A DNA stretch of 25,082 nt, from the NCBI GenBank assembly GCA_964645825.1, contig CAZXZY010000009.1:1-25082 (forward strand), read 5' to 3'. This document shows, piece by piece, positions 14,512 to 23,095 of the stretch. Numbering within the stretch: the first letter of the stretch is position 1; each line of letters starts with the position of its first letter. The notes under the pieces were generated by a model. It did no database searches, was not told where the DNA came from, and worked only from the letters and a program-made list of their open reading frames with translations. Made by a program: the position numbers and the translations under genes. This stretch comes from JABIAL01 sp964645825. Its GTDB lineage: Bacteria; Patescibacteriota; Patescibacteriia; UBA1558; GWA2-36-10.

Positions 14512-16638
14512 ATGCAAAAATCCATTTATTATCTAGTGATATTGGCTTTATTTGTGCCCTTATTACTCAGTTCATCCTTTTTATTTCCCTACGTATTCTT
14601 AAAGAGTATTGTTTTTAGGATTATAGTGTCTTTAGCGATTTTACTGTTGACTTGGGGCTTATTCAAAAATAAACTACGGAAAATCGAAAAGAATTGGATG
14701 GTGATTTCACTATGCTCTTTTTTATTGGTATTTCCCATAATGTCTGTTTTTGGAATAAATATTGGTGAAAGTCTTTGGGGTGGGTTTGAAAGAATGGAAG
14801 GGATGTTTTATTATGTTTATTTAGCTTTATTTTTACTTGTTTTACTTCAAGTATTATATAATGATCAGCGTTGGAAAAATGTTTTTTTATCCATCACAGT
14901 AGCAAACATCCTTATAAGTGCATTGGCAATTTTACAGAAATTCAATATTACTCTTGGTATTATTGATTATGCTGGTAGAATTGGTGGTACATTAGGTAAC
15001 GCTGCTTATCTGGCTTCTGTGCTGTTAGTGAGTTCTATTTTCTTGGTGTTTTTCTTTTACAAATATAAGGCGTATCGTCTTTTAACAGGTATAACATTGG
15101 GGTTGAATTTAATTGCTATATTTATATCCGCTACCAGAGGAACACTTTTAGCCCTGGGCTTAGTGGTATTTTTGGCTCTTATTGTTTCTTTGTTGAAAAA
15201 GAATTTCTTAAGTTCTAAAAACAAAAAAATTGCACTATCACTTATCTTTTTGTTTTTAATATCCACTGCTAGTCTTTTTATATTCAAAGATTCCAGTGTA
15301 ATTAAAAATAATGAAGCATTGCATAGAATATCAACTATTAGCTTGAGTGATACAACGTCACAATCTAGAATAATTGTTTGGGGATATTCATTAAAAGCAT
15401 TTGCAGACAGGCCACTGTCTGGTTGGGGTTTGGAGAATTTTGACGATGCATTCAATGTGTACTTCGATAATACATTAGTTGAAGAATGGTTTGATAGAGC
15501 TCATAATAATTATTTTGATATATTGGTAACTGGCGGTGTATTTGCTTTGTTGTTATATATTATTTTTATAGTAGCTGTATTTAAAAATATCTATAGTTTG
15601 TATAAAAGAAAACGCATAGACTTTTTATCCTGGCAAATATTCACTTTTGGTTGGCTAGCATATCTTATTCAAAATATATTTATTTTTGATTCTTTGAATA
15701 CCCTTATCTATTTATTATTTTTTATCGCTTTATTATATCATTTAAATAGACAAGACAATGATGTTGTTTATATAAAAAAGATAAGAAGCGTGCCCATCAT
15801 TTCGAGTGTTTTTGCGATAGTAATTTTGTCTTTAGTATTTTTTACAATTATTGTGCCAGTAAAAGCAAATAAGAATTTCATCTTAGCTTTTAATAGTTCC
15901 AATAATGTAGATTTTGAAGTTTTAGCTGATCAATCTTTACAATATGATTATCTAGCATTGCCAAATGAAGAAATGTCAATTTATTTTAGTGATTTAGTAA
16001 GATCGCAAGTAAGTAAAGGTAATACGAGCAATTTAGATTGGATTATTAAGAATCTGGAAGACAAGCGTTCTACGGATATAAAAATACTATTGAATCTGTC
16101 ATATTTTTATACACAGAAATATTATCTCACTGACGACGAAAATATCTTGTCTCTGAGTATAGCCATGTTAGAAGATTTATCACAAAAAAATCAAAGCCGT
16201 TATTTGGTCTTCGAGCAGTTAGGAAAAACATATACTTTGTTAGAAGATAAAGAGTTAGCCGAGAAAAATTTAAAAATATCCTTTGAGCTCAAAGGAAACG
16301 AAAAGTCTCTTTGGAATTTGCTCAATATGTATATTCGTTTTGATGACCAATACACATTGAGGCATTATACACGTATTTTACTAGATGGAGAGTTTAGTTT
16401 ACTTAGCAGCAGCATGAACAATCTAATACAATATTTTAATAACATAGGTGACTATGAGATGCTAGAATTAATATTATTAGAGCTAAATAGTGAATCTCAA
16501 TCAGCTGACGTGCTTGCTGATTTGGCTGTTATTAAATTAAAATTAGGTAAAACGGACGAGGCTCAAAATTATGCTGAGCAGGCCATTAAATTAGATATTG
16601 GCTTGCACGATAGTTTACGTCAATTTTTTAGTTTTTAG
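14512..16638 (+). CDS. O-antigen ligase/polymerase-like membrane protein with C-terminal TPR region
   Basis: A 708-residue protein. Residues 1-450 hold about twelve membrane helices with Wzy/WaaL-type (O-antigen ligase) landmarks: S-A-T-R-G-T (206-211) with R209, S-Q-S-R-I-I-V-W-G-Y-S-L-K-A-F-A-D-R-P-L-S-G-W-G-L-E-N-F (283-310) in the large outer loop, and D-R-A-H-N-N-Y-F-D (328-336) with H331. The last 250 residues are soluble and helical, with TPR-like repeats (A-E-K-N-L-K-I-S-F-E-L-K-G; D-E-A-Q-N-Y-A-E-Q-A-I-K-L-D). Such proteins either polymerise or transfer lipid-linked glycans, including to proteins (PglL/PilO-type ligases). The neighbouring glycosyltransferases and surface protein fit either use; the sequence does not settle polymerase versus ligase. 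The start lacks a Shine-Dalgarno. Confidence 0.85.
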   Translation: MQKSIYYLVILALFVPLLLSSSFLFPYVFLKSIVFRIIVSLAILLLTWGLFKNKLRKIEKNWMVISLCSFLLVFPIMSVFGINIGESLWGGFERMEGMFYYVYLALFLLVLLQVLYNDQRWKNVFLSITVANILISALAILQKFNITLGIIDYAGRIGGTLGNAAYLASVLLVSSIFLVFFFYKYKAYRLLTGITLGLNLIAIFISATRGTLLALGLVVFLALIVSLLKKNFLSSKNKKIALSLIFLFLISTASLFIFKDSSVIKNNEALHRISTISLSDTTSQSRIIVWGYSLKAFADRPLSGWGLENFDDAFNVYFDNTLVEEWFDRAHNNYFDILVTGGVFALLLYIIFIVAVFKNIYSLYKRKRIDFLSWQIFTFGWLAYLIQNIFIFDSLNTLIYLLFFIALLYHLNRQDNDVVYIKKIRSVPIISSVFAIVILSLVFFTIIVPVKANKNFILAFNSSNNVDFEVLADQSLQYDYLALPNEEMSIYFSDLVRSQVSKGNTSNLDWIIKNLEDKRSTDIKILLNLSYFYTQKYYLTDDENILSLSIAMLEDLSQKNQSRYLVFEQLGKTYTLLEDKELAEKNLKISFELKGNEKSLWNLLNMYIRFDDQYTLRHYTRILLDGEFSLLSSSMNNLIQYFNNIGDYEMLELILLELNSESQSADVLADLAVIKLKLGKTDEAQNYAEQAIKLDIGLHDSLRQFFSF

Positions 16639-16657
16639 AATAAATTTTTTATAGATA

Positions 16658-16692
16658 ATAATACCGGCCCCGCGATGCGGGGCCGGTATTAT
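16658..16692. terminator. GC-rich bidirectional terminator between convergent genes
   Basis: A perfect 16-pair stem, 16658-16673 with 16677-16692, with a 3-base GAT loop. The core CCGGCCCCGC is very GC-rich for this DNA. It lies between the convergent ligase-like gene and the GT4 gene at 16700. The flanking T-tracts are short and interrupted on both strands, so stem stability must do most of the work. Confidence 0.8.
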
Positions 16693-16699
16693 AGTTGTT

Positions 16700-17899
16700 T
16701 TAATATAATTTTAAATATACTTTTTCAGTCTCAGATAGAGTTTTTTCTAGATTAAAATTGTGTTTTATATTTTCTTTATTTCTTTCAGCTAGCTTGTCAG
16801 CTAAATTTTTATCACGAGCTATTTTTTTTATTGCTTTTGCCAAAGACAGGGGATTAGCTGGCGTAGTTAGTAAACCAGTCTTTTCATCAGTGATGATTTC
16901 TGGTATGCCACCGACATGACTGGCAATAGTCGGTACGCCAGCGAGACCAGCTTCTAGTACAGTATATGGCAATCCTTCTTTAACAGAAGGCAAAATAAAA
17001 TAATCAAAAGCTTTTAAGTATTTCCAATCGTTATCTTGCGGAGAAATTATTTTTATATATTGCTCGACATTGCTTTCCTTTATTTTTTTCTTTATATTTT
17101 CTTCTTCAGGACCATCACCAATAAAAATCCATTGATGATTAGTTAGTAATTCAGATTTTTCTTCTTTTAATAATTTGATAGCTTCAATTAAGTGAGGATA
17201 GCCCTTGGTAGTGTAGAAGCTACCAATTGTCCCAAAGTATTTTTTGTCATAACTTAAATTTAATTTTTCTCTGGCCTGTTCACGATTTAAAAAATCGTAT
17301 TGAGAAAAATCTAAACCATTATGAACGGTAAACATTTTGTGTGGAGAACAAATTTTTTCTTTGACCGCACTTTTTTTATCGAAATGAGAAACCGTAATAA
17401 TTATATGTTGAATACTAGTAGAAAATCTTTCAGAAAACTTGTAAGCTATTTTTTCTATTTTAGCTAGCGGTTCATTAAAAACAAAGCCATGGGCTGTATA
17501 AATGACTCGCATTTTTAGATTTAGAGGATTAAGGTTATAGGTTTTGGCAGCTAGTGCTCCGATTAAGCCAGCTTTGGAGCTATTGAGATGAATTAGGTTA
17601 TAGTGTTCTTTATTTAATAATCTTTTTATTTCACGAGCCGCGCCAAGTTCTTTTTTGGGGTCAACACTTCTTTTTAGCCTATGAATAGGAATAGTTTTGA
17701 TATTGTATTTTTTAGCCAAACTAAAAAATTTTGGATTTTGATTTTCTGTTTCACCAAAAGCAATGTGTACGTCATTATTTTTACTAAAATATTGCGCTAA
17801 TTCTAGCACATATTTCTGAGCTCCTCCCCATTTGGTCTGGGTAATTAAATAGAGAATTTTCTTGCCCTTTATGCTTTTTGCTTTATCTGTTTTAGACAT
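16700..17899 (-). CDS. Glycosyltransferase family 4 (GT-B fold)
   Basis: The 399-residue enzyme has the two Rossmann-like domains of GT4: an acceptor-side N-terminal half with the loop W-G-G-A-Q-K-Y-V (24-31) and Y-T-A-H-G-F (134-139), and a donor-binding half with G-T-I-G-S-F-Y-T-T-K-G (223-233), I-F-I-G-D-G-P-E (258-265) and the E-x7-E motif E-G-L-P-Y-T-V-L-E (308-316). It should add a sugar from a nucleotide-sugar donor to a lipid-linked or other glycan on the cytoplasmic face; donor and acceptor cannot be read from sequence. It is the only minus-strand enzyme in the glycan region, divergent from the gene at 17993 and convergent with the ligase-like gene. Residues 1-12 are a basic lead-in absent from most relatives. 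Confidence 0.9.
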   Translation of the reverse strand: MSKTDKAKSIKGKKILYLITQTKWGGAQKYVLELAQYFSKNNDVHIAFGETENQNPKFFSLAKKYNIKTIPIHRLKRSVDPKKELGAAREIKRLLNKEHYNLIHLNSSKAGLIGALAAKTYNLNPLNLKMRVIYTAHGFVFNEPLAKIEKIAYKFSERFSTSIQHIIITVSHFDKKSAVKEKICSPHKMFTVHNGLDFSQYDFLNREQAREKLNLSYDKKYFGTIGSFYTTKGYPHLIEAIKLLKEEKSELLTNHQWIFIGDGPEEENIKKKIKESNVEQYIKIISPQDNDWKYLKAFDYFILPSVKEGLPYTVLEAGLAGVPTIASHVGGIPEIITDEKTGLLTTPANPLSLAKAIKKIARDKNLADKLAERNKENIKHNFNLEKTLSETEKVYLKLY

Positions 17900-17928
17900 A
17901 TTTTAGCTAATATTAGTAAAGATTTAGA

Positions 17929-17957
17929 TTGATTTTTTCCCTTAAATTTGCTATAAT
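17929..17957 (+). promoter_or_regulatory. Promoter of the glycosyltransferase operon
   Basis: TTGATT (17929-17934), a 17-base spacer and TATAAT (17952-17957) preceded by TGC (extended -10). It lies in the 93-base gap between the divergent GT4 genes and faces the plus-strand run 17993-25082. The downstream gaps are too small for other obvious promoters, so this may serve the whole run. Confidence 0.72.
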
Positions 17958-17992
17958 TTTATAGTATTTATGGGATAAGAGCAAGTTTACTT

Positions 17993-19129
17993 ATGAAAAA
18001 AGTACTGATATTTTCCATAGCTTATCATCCATTTATTGGTGGAGCTGAGATTGCAGTCAAAGAGATTACTGATCGTAATCCTGATTTTGAATATTATTTG
18101 ATTACTAATAAATTTGACGCTACTTGGTCTGATGAAGAAAAGATTGGCAATATCAATGTTCGTCGAGTTGGAATTGGTAAAAAAATAGATAAATATTTTT
18201 ATCCTTTTCGTGCTTTTCGTTATGCTTTGCAATTACATAAAGTGGTGAAATTTGATTTTGTTTGGAGCATCATGGCTTTTTATGCTGGTGCTGCTGCTTT
18301 ATTCTTTAGATATAAAACGCGCGTTCCATATTTATTGACATTACAAAGTGGTGATAGTGATGCATTTTTACGCCAACGTACTTGGTGGTGGAGTTTTTGG
18401 TATAAACGTATTTATCGTCGAGCAAAACTTACTCAGGTTATCAGTAATTATTTAGCAAGACGTTCTCGTAAGATGGGAAACAAGGGTGAGATTATTTTGA
18501 TACCAAATGGCGTTGATTTGTCTATTTTTAAATCTAGCCTATCTGATGAACAAAAAATAGATTTAAAAAATAAATTAGGCTTCCAAGATGAGGTAATTTT
18601 GATTTCTACTTCTCGTTTAGTGATGAAAAATGGCTTGGAAGATTTAATTCGGGCAGTTAATTTTTTATTATACAAGAGTGGTGTTAATGTAAAATTATTA
18701 TTGATTGGTAGTGGTCCAGATGAATCAGTTTTAAAAAGATTAAGTGAAGATCTAGGTGTTGTCGAAAATGTAATATTTTTAGGACACCTTGATTATATCG
18801 AATTACCGCAATATTTGCAGATAGCTGATATTTTCATTCGCCCATCTTTATCTGAAGGATTGGGGAATGCTTTTTTGGAAGCCATGGCAGTCGGCACGCC
18901 TATCATTGGTACAGAAGTAGGCGGTATTCCAGATTTTTTGACTGATGGAAAAACAGGTTTATTTTGCAAAGTAAATAATCCCGCGTCTATTGCGCAAGCT
19001 GTAGAAAAATACACAGATAATCAAGATTTATATAACCAGATTAAGATAGACGGGCAGAAATTAGTTCAAGAAAAATATGATTGGGATCATGTCGCCCAAA
19101 AAATGAAGTTAGTTTTTGATAAATTATAA
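17993..19129 (+). CDS. Glycosyltransferase family 4 (GT-B fold)
   Basis: A 378-residue GT4 enzyme. The N-terminal half carries the acceptor loop H-P-F-I-G-G-A-E-I-A-V (12-22); the C-terminal half has P-N-G-V-D (171-175), S-T-S-R-L-V-M-K-N-G (205-214), L-L-I-G-S-G-P-D (236-243) and the retaining E-x7-E motif E-G-L-G-N-A-F-L-E (288-296) followed by A-M-A-V-G-T-P-I-I. It is first in the plus-strand glycan operon, with its own promoter about 35 bases upstream. A basic, aromatic patch (W-W-W-S-F-W-Y-K-R-I-Y-R-R, 131-143) may touch the membrane. The start has no clear Shine-Dalgarno. The linkage made is unknown. Confidence 0.92.
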   Translation: MKKVLIFSIAYHPFIGGAEIAVKEITDRNPDFEYYLITNKFDATWSDEEKIGNINVRRVGIGKKIDKYFYPFRAFRYALQLHKVVKFDFVWSIMAFYAGAAALFFRYKTRVPYLLTLQSGDSDAFLRQRTWWWSFWYKRIYRRAKLTQVISNYLARRSRKMGNKGEIILIPNGVDLSIFKSSLSDEQKIDLKNKLGFQDEVILISTSRLVMKNGLEDLIRAVNFLLYKSGVNVKLLLIGSGPDESVLKRLSEDLGVVENVIFLGHLDYIELPQYLQIADIFIRPSLSEGLGNAFLEAMAVGTPIIGTEVGGIPDFLTDGKTGLFCKVNNPASIAQAVEKYTDNQDLYNQIKIDGQKLVQEKYDWDHVAQKMKLVFDKL

Positions 19130-19135
19130 ATAACT

Positions 19136-19142
19136 AGGAGGG
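19136..19142 (+). promoter_or_regulatory. Strong ribosome binding site of the small ORF
   Basis: AGGAGGG lies at the optimal distance (six bases after AGGAGG) from the ATG at 19148. It is the best Shine-Dalgarno match in the window; the starts of the long genes mostly show none. It is the main reason to believe the 20-codon ORF is translated. Confidence 0.75.
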
Positions 19143-19147
19143 ATATT

Positions 19148-19210
19148 ATGAAGTTTTTATTATTTTATGGCTTATTAACTATTTTAGCCATCATCTTTCA
19201 GCAAGTATGA
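19148..19210 (+). CDS. Small hydrophobic peptide coupled to the next glycosyltransferase
   Basis: A 20-codon ORF, M-K-F-L-L-F-Y-G-L-L-T-I-L-A-I-I-F followed by Q-Q-V, ending TGA at 19208-19210. The peptide is a single hydrophobic stretch with a lysine at the front and a polar end, as expected for a tiny membrane protein. Its stop overlaps the start of the next glycosyltransferase as ATGA (19207-19210), a classic coupling arrangement, and that gene has no Shine-Dalgarno of its own. It could be a working small membrane protein, for example anchoring a glycosyltransferase, or a leader ORF whose translation delivers ribosomes to the next gene. I know of no family for it. Confidence 0.6.
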   Translation: MKFLLFYGLLTILAIIFQQV

Positions 19211-20313
19211 AGTTACTTATAGTTACAGATAATTATAACATCGGTGGACCGGCTACTTACACTCGTTTATTAGCTGATCATCTACCACAAGAAAATATTG
19301 AAGTTGAAATATTGAGTTTTGAGTTAGTCAAAAAATTGCCTAAAATTATAAGACATTTTGTTTTTTTCCTTAAAGTTTTTGGAAAATTAAGAAAGAACGA
19401 TATAATTTTTGCCCAAGATCCAGTTAGTGTTGGTTTACCAAGTGTAATGGCTACCAAAATATTAGCTAAAAAAATGATAGTTAGATTTGTTGGTGATTAT
19501 GCTTGGGAACAATCTGTCCAACGTTTTGGTGTTAAAGAGAATATAGATGATTTTCAAAATAAAAAATATGGTTTCAAAGTAGAGTTCTTAAGAAAAATTC
19601 AAATTTTTGTTTTAAATAAAGTAGATACAATTATCACTCCAAGTGTTTATTTCGCTGAACTAGTTAAAAGATGGCTAAAGAATCCGGACAAAGTTCACCC
19701 TATTTACAACGGCATTGATACTAGTGCTCCAAAATTAAATAGAAGTGAGGCGCGACAAAAATTAGGCATTTCATCAGAAGATGTTATTTTATTTTCAGCT
19801 GGCAGGCTAGTTCCTTGGAAGGGTTTTGATTTGTTGCTAGACATTATGCCAGGCTTGTTAAAAGAGGGTGACAAATATAAATTAGCTATTATAGGCGATG
19901 GACCTGATAAACATAAATTAACTAAACAAGTTAAAGATTTAAAATTACAGAGCATTGTAGATCTGAAAGGTCAGATGAATCGTAGCGATTTACTTTTGTA
20001 TTTACAAGCAGCCGATGTTTTTATTTTAAATACTGGTTTTGAAAGTTTTTCATTTCATGTAGTTGAGGCCATGTATTATAATGTGCCAGTTATCACCACC
20101 AATGTTTGTAATCTATCAGAAATTATAATTAATAACGAAGAAGGAATTTTAGTAGATTATAATAATAAAGACCAGATTGTGCAGGCTCTGAATAAAATAT
20201 TAAAAAATAAAGAGTTTAGAGAGAAAATAATTACTCAAGCAAGTAAAAAAGCAGAAAATTTTTCTATTAAAAAAACAATGGATAGAGTAACTGAAGTTTT
20301 ACAAAATTTATAA
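19207..20313 (+). CDS. Glycosyltransferase family 4 (GT-B fold)
   Basis: A 368-residue GT4 enzyme with the N-terminal loop N-I-G-G-P-A-T-Y (11-18), P-I-Y-N-G-I-D (165-171), S-A-G-R-L-V-P-W-K-G (197-206; R200 and K205 are the usual phosphate-binding pair), A-I-I-G-D-G-P-D (227-234) and E-S-F-S-F-H-V-V-E (279-287), the E-x7-E donor site. The motif is less usual than the common E-G-x-P form. Translation is probably coupled to the 20-codon ORF it overlaps by 4 bases. It is followed 2 bases later by another GT4. Donor and acceptor are unknown. Confidence 0.91.
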   Translation: MKLLIVTDNYNIGGPATYTRLLADHLPQENIEVEILSFELVKKLPKIIRHFVFFLKVFGKLRKNDIIFAQDPVSVGLPSVMATKILAKKMIVRFVGDYAWEQSVQRFGVKENIDDFQNKKYGFKVEFLRKIQIFVLNKVDTIITPSVYFAELVKRWLKNPDKVHPIYNGIDTSAPKLNRSEARQKLGISSEDVILFSAGRLVPWKGFDLLLDIMPGLLKEGDKYKLAIIGDGPDKHKLTKQVKDLKLQSIVDLKGQMNRSDLLLYLQAADVFILNTGFESFSFHVVEAMYYNVPVITTNVCNLSEIIINNEEGILVDYNNKDQIVQALNKILKNKEFREKIITQASKKAENFSIKKTMDRVTEVLQNL

Positions 20314-20315
20314 TT

Positions 20316-21392
20316 ATGAAAGTTGTCAGTTTAAGTTTAGACCATAAAATTTTAGAATCAGATTCGGAAGTCAGTCAGCGTGCCAAACAGTACGGTGATT
20401 TAGTGGCTAAATATTTAGTGGCTATACCAGGGGCTAGTAAGCATATAAAACTTTCCGACAAGACAACGATAGTCGCTGCTGGCGGAGGAAATAAATTTGT
20501 TTCTTTCTTTAGATTAAGAAATTATTTAAGAAAGATTTTAAATAAAGAAAAGTTTGATTTAATTACTATTCAGGATCCATATTTTTTAGCTGTCTTGGGG
20601 CTATGTTTAGCTAAAAAATTTCATTTGAAATCAGAAATTCAAATTCATGGCTTTGAAAAATTGAGTGGTATTAGAAAATTTTTAGCCAAGAAAAATTTAC
20701 GTCGAGCGGATTTGATTAGAGTGGTAAGTGAAAGATTAAAACAAAGATTGATCGCTGATTTTAAAGTTGCGGAAAATAAAATTTATATCGCTCCAGTTGG
20801 TATTGATGTGGTTAAGATAGAAAATAGTCGGCCAAATTTAAAATTCAAAGAAAAGTATCAGAATAAATTTATTTTTCTGACAGTTTCTAGATTAGTGGAA
20901 GTAAAAAATATACAATTACAAATTAAAGCTCTAGCCAAATTAAATAATAAAAACATACAATTATTAATAGCAGGAGAGGGCAGTGAAAAAGATAACTTAC
21001 AAAAATTAGTAGCAGAATACAATTTACAAAGCCAAGTAGATTTTATTGGCTGGTTAGATGATCTAGGTAGTGTTTATAAAATAGCAGATTGTTTTTTATT
21101 GACTTCAAATAGTGAAGGATATGGCATGGTGATAGCGGAAGCAGTCTTGGCTGATTTGCCAGTTATCATGACCGATGTTGGCGTAGCTGGTGAATTGGTG
21201 AGAGACGATGTTAATGGCTGTATTGTTGCTGTAAATGATTTGGAAACACTACAACAAAAAATGGGCCCACTAATTAAAGATAAGGATTTGTTAGCTAAAT
21301 TTAAAGTTAATTCTGATAAATTTAAACATAAAATTTTAAACAAATCAGACTTAATAAACAAAGTAGTTGATCATTGGAAAAGCGTTGTGTAA
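20316..21392 (+). CDS. Glycosyltransferase family 4 (GT-B fold)
   Basis: A 358-residue GT4 enzyme. Recognisable are Q-I-H-G-F (109-113), A-P-V-G-I-D (159-164), T-V-S-R-L-V-E-V-K-N (189-198), L-L-I-A-G-E-G-S (216-223) and the donor motif E-G-Y-G-M-V-I-A-E (267-275), then V-I-M-T-D-V-G-V-A-G-E-L-V. The N-terminus lacks the common G-G loop and instead carries S-D-S-E-V-S-Q-R-A-K-Q-Y-G-D (15-28), a variant seen in some GT4 enzymes. It starts 2 bases after the previous gene and belongs to the same operon. Sugar specificity cannot be assigned. Confidence 0.9.
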   Translation: MKVVSLSLDHKILESDSEVSQRAKQYGDLVAKYLVAIPGASKHIKLSDKTTIVAAGGGNKFVSFFRLRNYLRKILNKEKFDLITIQDPYFLAVLGLCLAKKFHLKSEIQIHGFEKLSGIRKFLAKKNLRRADLIRVVSERLKQRLIADFKVAENKIYIAPVGIDVVKIENSRPNLKFKEKYQNKFIFLTVSRLVEVKNIQLQIKALAKLNNKNIQLLIAGEGSEKDNLQKLVAEYNLQSQVDFIGWLDDLGSVYKIADCFLLTSNSEGYGMVIAEAVLADLPVIMTDVGVAGELVRDDVNGCIVAVNDLETLQQKMGPLIKDKDLLAKFKVNSDKFKHKILNKSDLINKVVDHWKSVV

Positions 21393-21412
21393 AATAATTA
21401 AAGAATACATAG

Positions 21413-22054
21413 ATGACATTAATATCTGATTATTATACAAATAAAAAATCTAGCTACAAACCAAGTAGAGCTAGAATTAAAAGAATCCTAGATTTGCTAG
21501 GAGATGTTAAAGGTAAGAAGATTTTAGACATTGGCTGTAGTCAAGGAGTGTTTGGTAAAATATTAAAAGATCGTGGTGCCATAGTGACTGGCTGTGATAT
21601 TTCATCTCAACATATAGATATTGCACGTATGTCATTAGATAGAGCGTTTGTTTTTGATGTTGAAAATGATGATTTTTCAGTTTTTGACGATGATTTTGAT
21701 TTTATTATTGCCTCAGAATTGATAGAACATTTGTTTTTGCCAAAAAAGTTTTTGATAAACATTAAATCTATAATGTCAGATAATACTAAACTAATTATTA
21801 CTACGCCAAATTTTTTGATGTGGAGTCATCGTATTAAAATGTTATTTGGTAAATTTGCGTACACCGAGGATGGTTTCATGGATGAGGGTCACATTCATTT
21901 TTTTACCCATAATTTATTGAAAAAAACAGTTGAAAGCATAGGTATGAAAGTGGTAGGTATCAACAATATCATCCATCCAAAAATTCCCAAGTGTATTGGT
22001 AAGTTAAATTATAATTTATTTTCCTTTCAAGTTATTTTGAAAATTTCAAAGTAG
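21413..22054 (+). CDS. Class I SAM-dependent methyltransferase
   Basis: The 213-residue protein has a Rossmann methyltransferase core: motif I I-L-D-I-G-C-S-Q-G (37-45) binding S-adenosylmethionine, an acidic residue at the end of strand 2 (C-D-I-S, D62), a post-motif F-D-F-I-I-A-S-E-L-I-E-H (95-106), and T-T-P-N-F (about 130-134), the UbiG/Methyltransf_11 pattern also found in glycan-cluster methyltransferases. Lying between GT4 genes, it probably methylates a sugar or a chain end of the glycan, but the acceptor is unknown. It starts 20 bases after the preceding gene. Confidence 0.88.
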   Translation: MTLISDYYTNKKSSYKPSRARIKRILDLLGDVKGKKILDIGCSQGVFGKILKDRGAIVTGCDISSQHIDIARMSLDRAFVFDVENDDFSVFDDDFDFIIASELIEHLFLPKKFLINIKSIMSDNTKLIITTPNFLMWSHRIKMLFGKFAYTEDGFMDEGHIHFFTHNLLKKTVESIGMKVVGINNIIHPKIPKCIGKLNYNLFSFQVILKISK

Positions 22055-22066
22055 TAAAAATTTATT

Positions 22067-23095
22067 ATGAATTTATTAATTGTTACACAAAAAGTAAATA
22101 GAAATGATTCCATTTTGGGTTTTTTTCATCGTTGGCTTGAAGAGTTTGCTAAGCATTGTGAAAAATTAACCGTGATTTGTTTGGAAAAAGGTGAATATGA
22201 TTTGCCAGACAATGTAAGAGTTTTGTCTTTAGGTAAAGAAAAGAATGTTTCTCGTTGGCAGTATATAATCCGATTTTATAAATATATTTGGCAAGAGCGT
22301 CGGAACTATGATTTTGTTTTTGTACACATGAACGTAGAATATATAATATTAGGTGGTCTGCCATGGAAATTGTTGAGAAAAAAAATTGGGTTATGGTATA
22401 TGCACAAAAATGTTTCTTTCAAATTAAAATTGGCTGAGAAATTTACTGGTATTATTTTTACAGGTACAAAAGAAAGTTTCAGATTGAAAAGCAAAAAATT
22501 ACAAATTTTACATCATGGCATTGATAATAACCTTTTCTTTTTTAAAGATAGAACAAATCATGAAGAATTAGAATTCATATCGGTTGGACGTATTTCAAAA
22601 ATAAAAAATCTTCATTTGATGATTGATTTAGTTAAAGAATTAAAAAAAGAAGTAGCCAAACAAATTATATTTAGCATAGTTGGTGATCCTGTTACTGAAA
22701 AAGATGATGAGTATTTAAAACAACTCAAAAATAAAATAGATGAATTAAACCTACAGGCCAATATTAGATTTTTGGGAGCGGTGCCGAATTATCAAATGCC
22801 GACAATTTATCAAAAGGCGGATATTTTTTTAAATTTTTCGGAAACCGGAAGTCTGGACAAGGCTATTTTAGAGGCTATGAGTTGCGGAACGCTAGTTATG
22901 ACCTCTAATGATTCTGCTGAAGCAATATTACCTGAGGAATTATTTTTTGATGATGTGGATAGCGTTAAGGACAAAATTTTTGATCTATTACAAAAAGATA
23001 ATGATAAATTAAGAAGAGAACTTAGTGAAATTGTAAAAAAAGAACATAGCCTTGATGAATTGATAAATAAGATATTAACACAAATTCAGTTATGA
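22067..23095 (+). CDS. Glycosyltransferase family 4 (GT-B fold)
   Basis: A 342-residue GT-B enzyme. Visible motifs are H-H-G-I-D (149-153), S-V-G-R-I-S-K-I-K-N (172-181), F-S-I-V-G-D (202-207), L-G-A-V-P (236-240) and the donor site S-E-T-G-S-L-D-K-A-I-L-E-A-M (258-271), with nine rather than seven residues between the two Glu (E259, E269), as in the T-G-S-x-D-K subgroup of GT4. The gene ends in TGA and overlaps the next start by 4 bases (ATGA), showing coupled translation. Confidence 0.88.
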   Translation: MNLLIVTQKVNRNDSILGFFHRWLEEFAKHCEKLTVICLEKGEYDLPDNVRVLSLGKEKNVSRWQYIIRFYKYIWQERRNYDFVFVHMNVEYIILGGLPWKLLRKKIGLWYMHKNVSFKLKLAEKFTGIIFTGTKESFRLKSKKLQILHHGIDNNLFFFKDRTNHEELEFISVGRISKIKNLHLMIDLVKELKKEVAKQIIFSIVGDPVTEKDDEYLKQLKNKIDELNLQANIRFLGAVPNYQMPTIYQKADIFLNFSETGSLDKAILEAMSCGTLVMTSNDSAEAILPEELFFDDVDSVKDKIFDLLQKDNDKLRRELSEIVKKEHSLDELINKILTQIQL

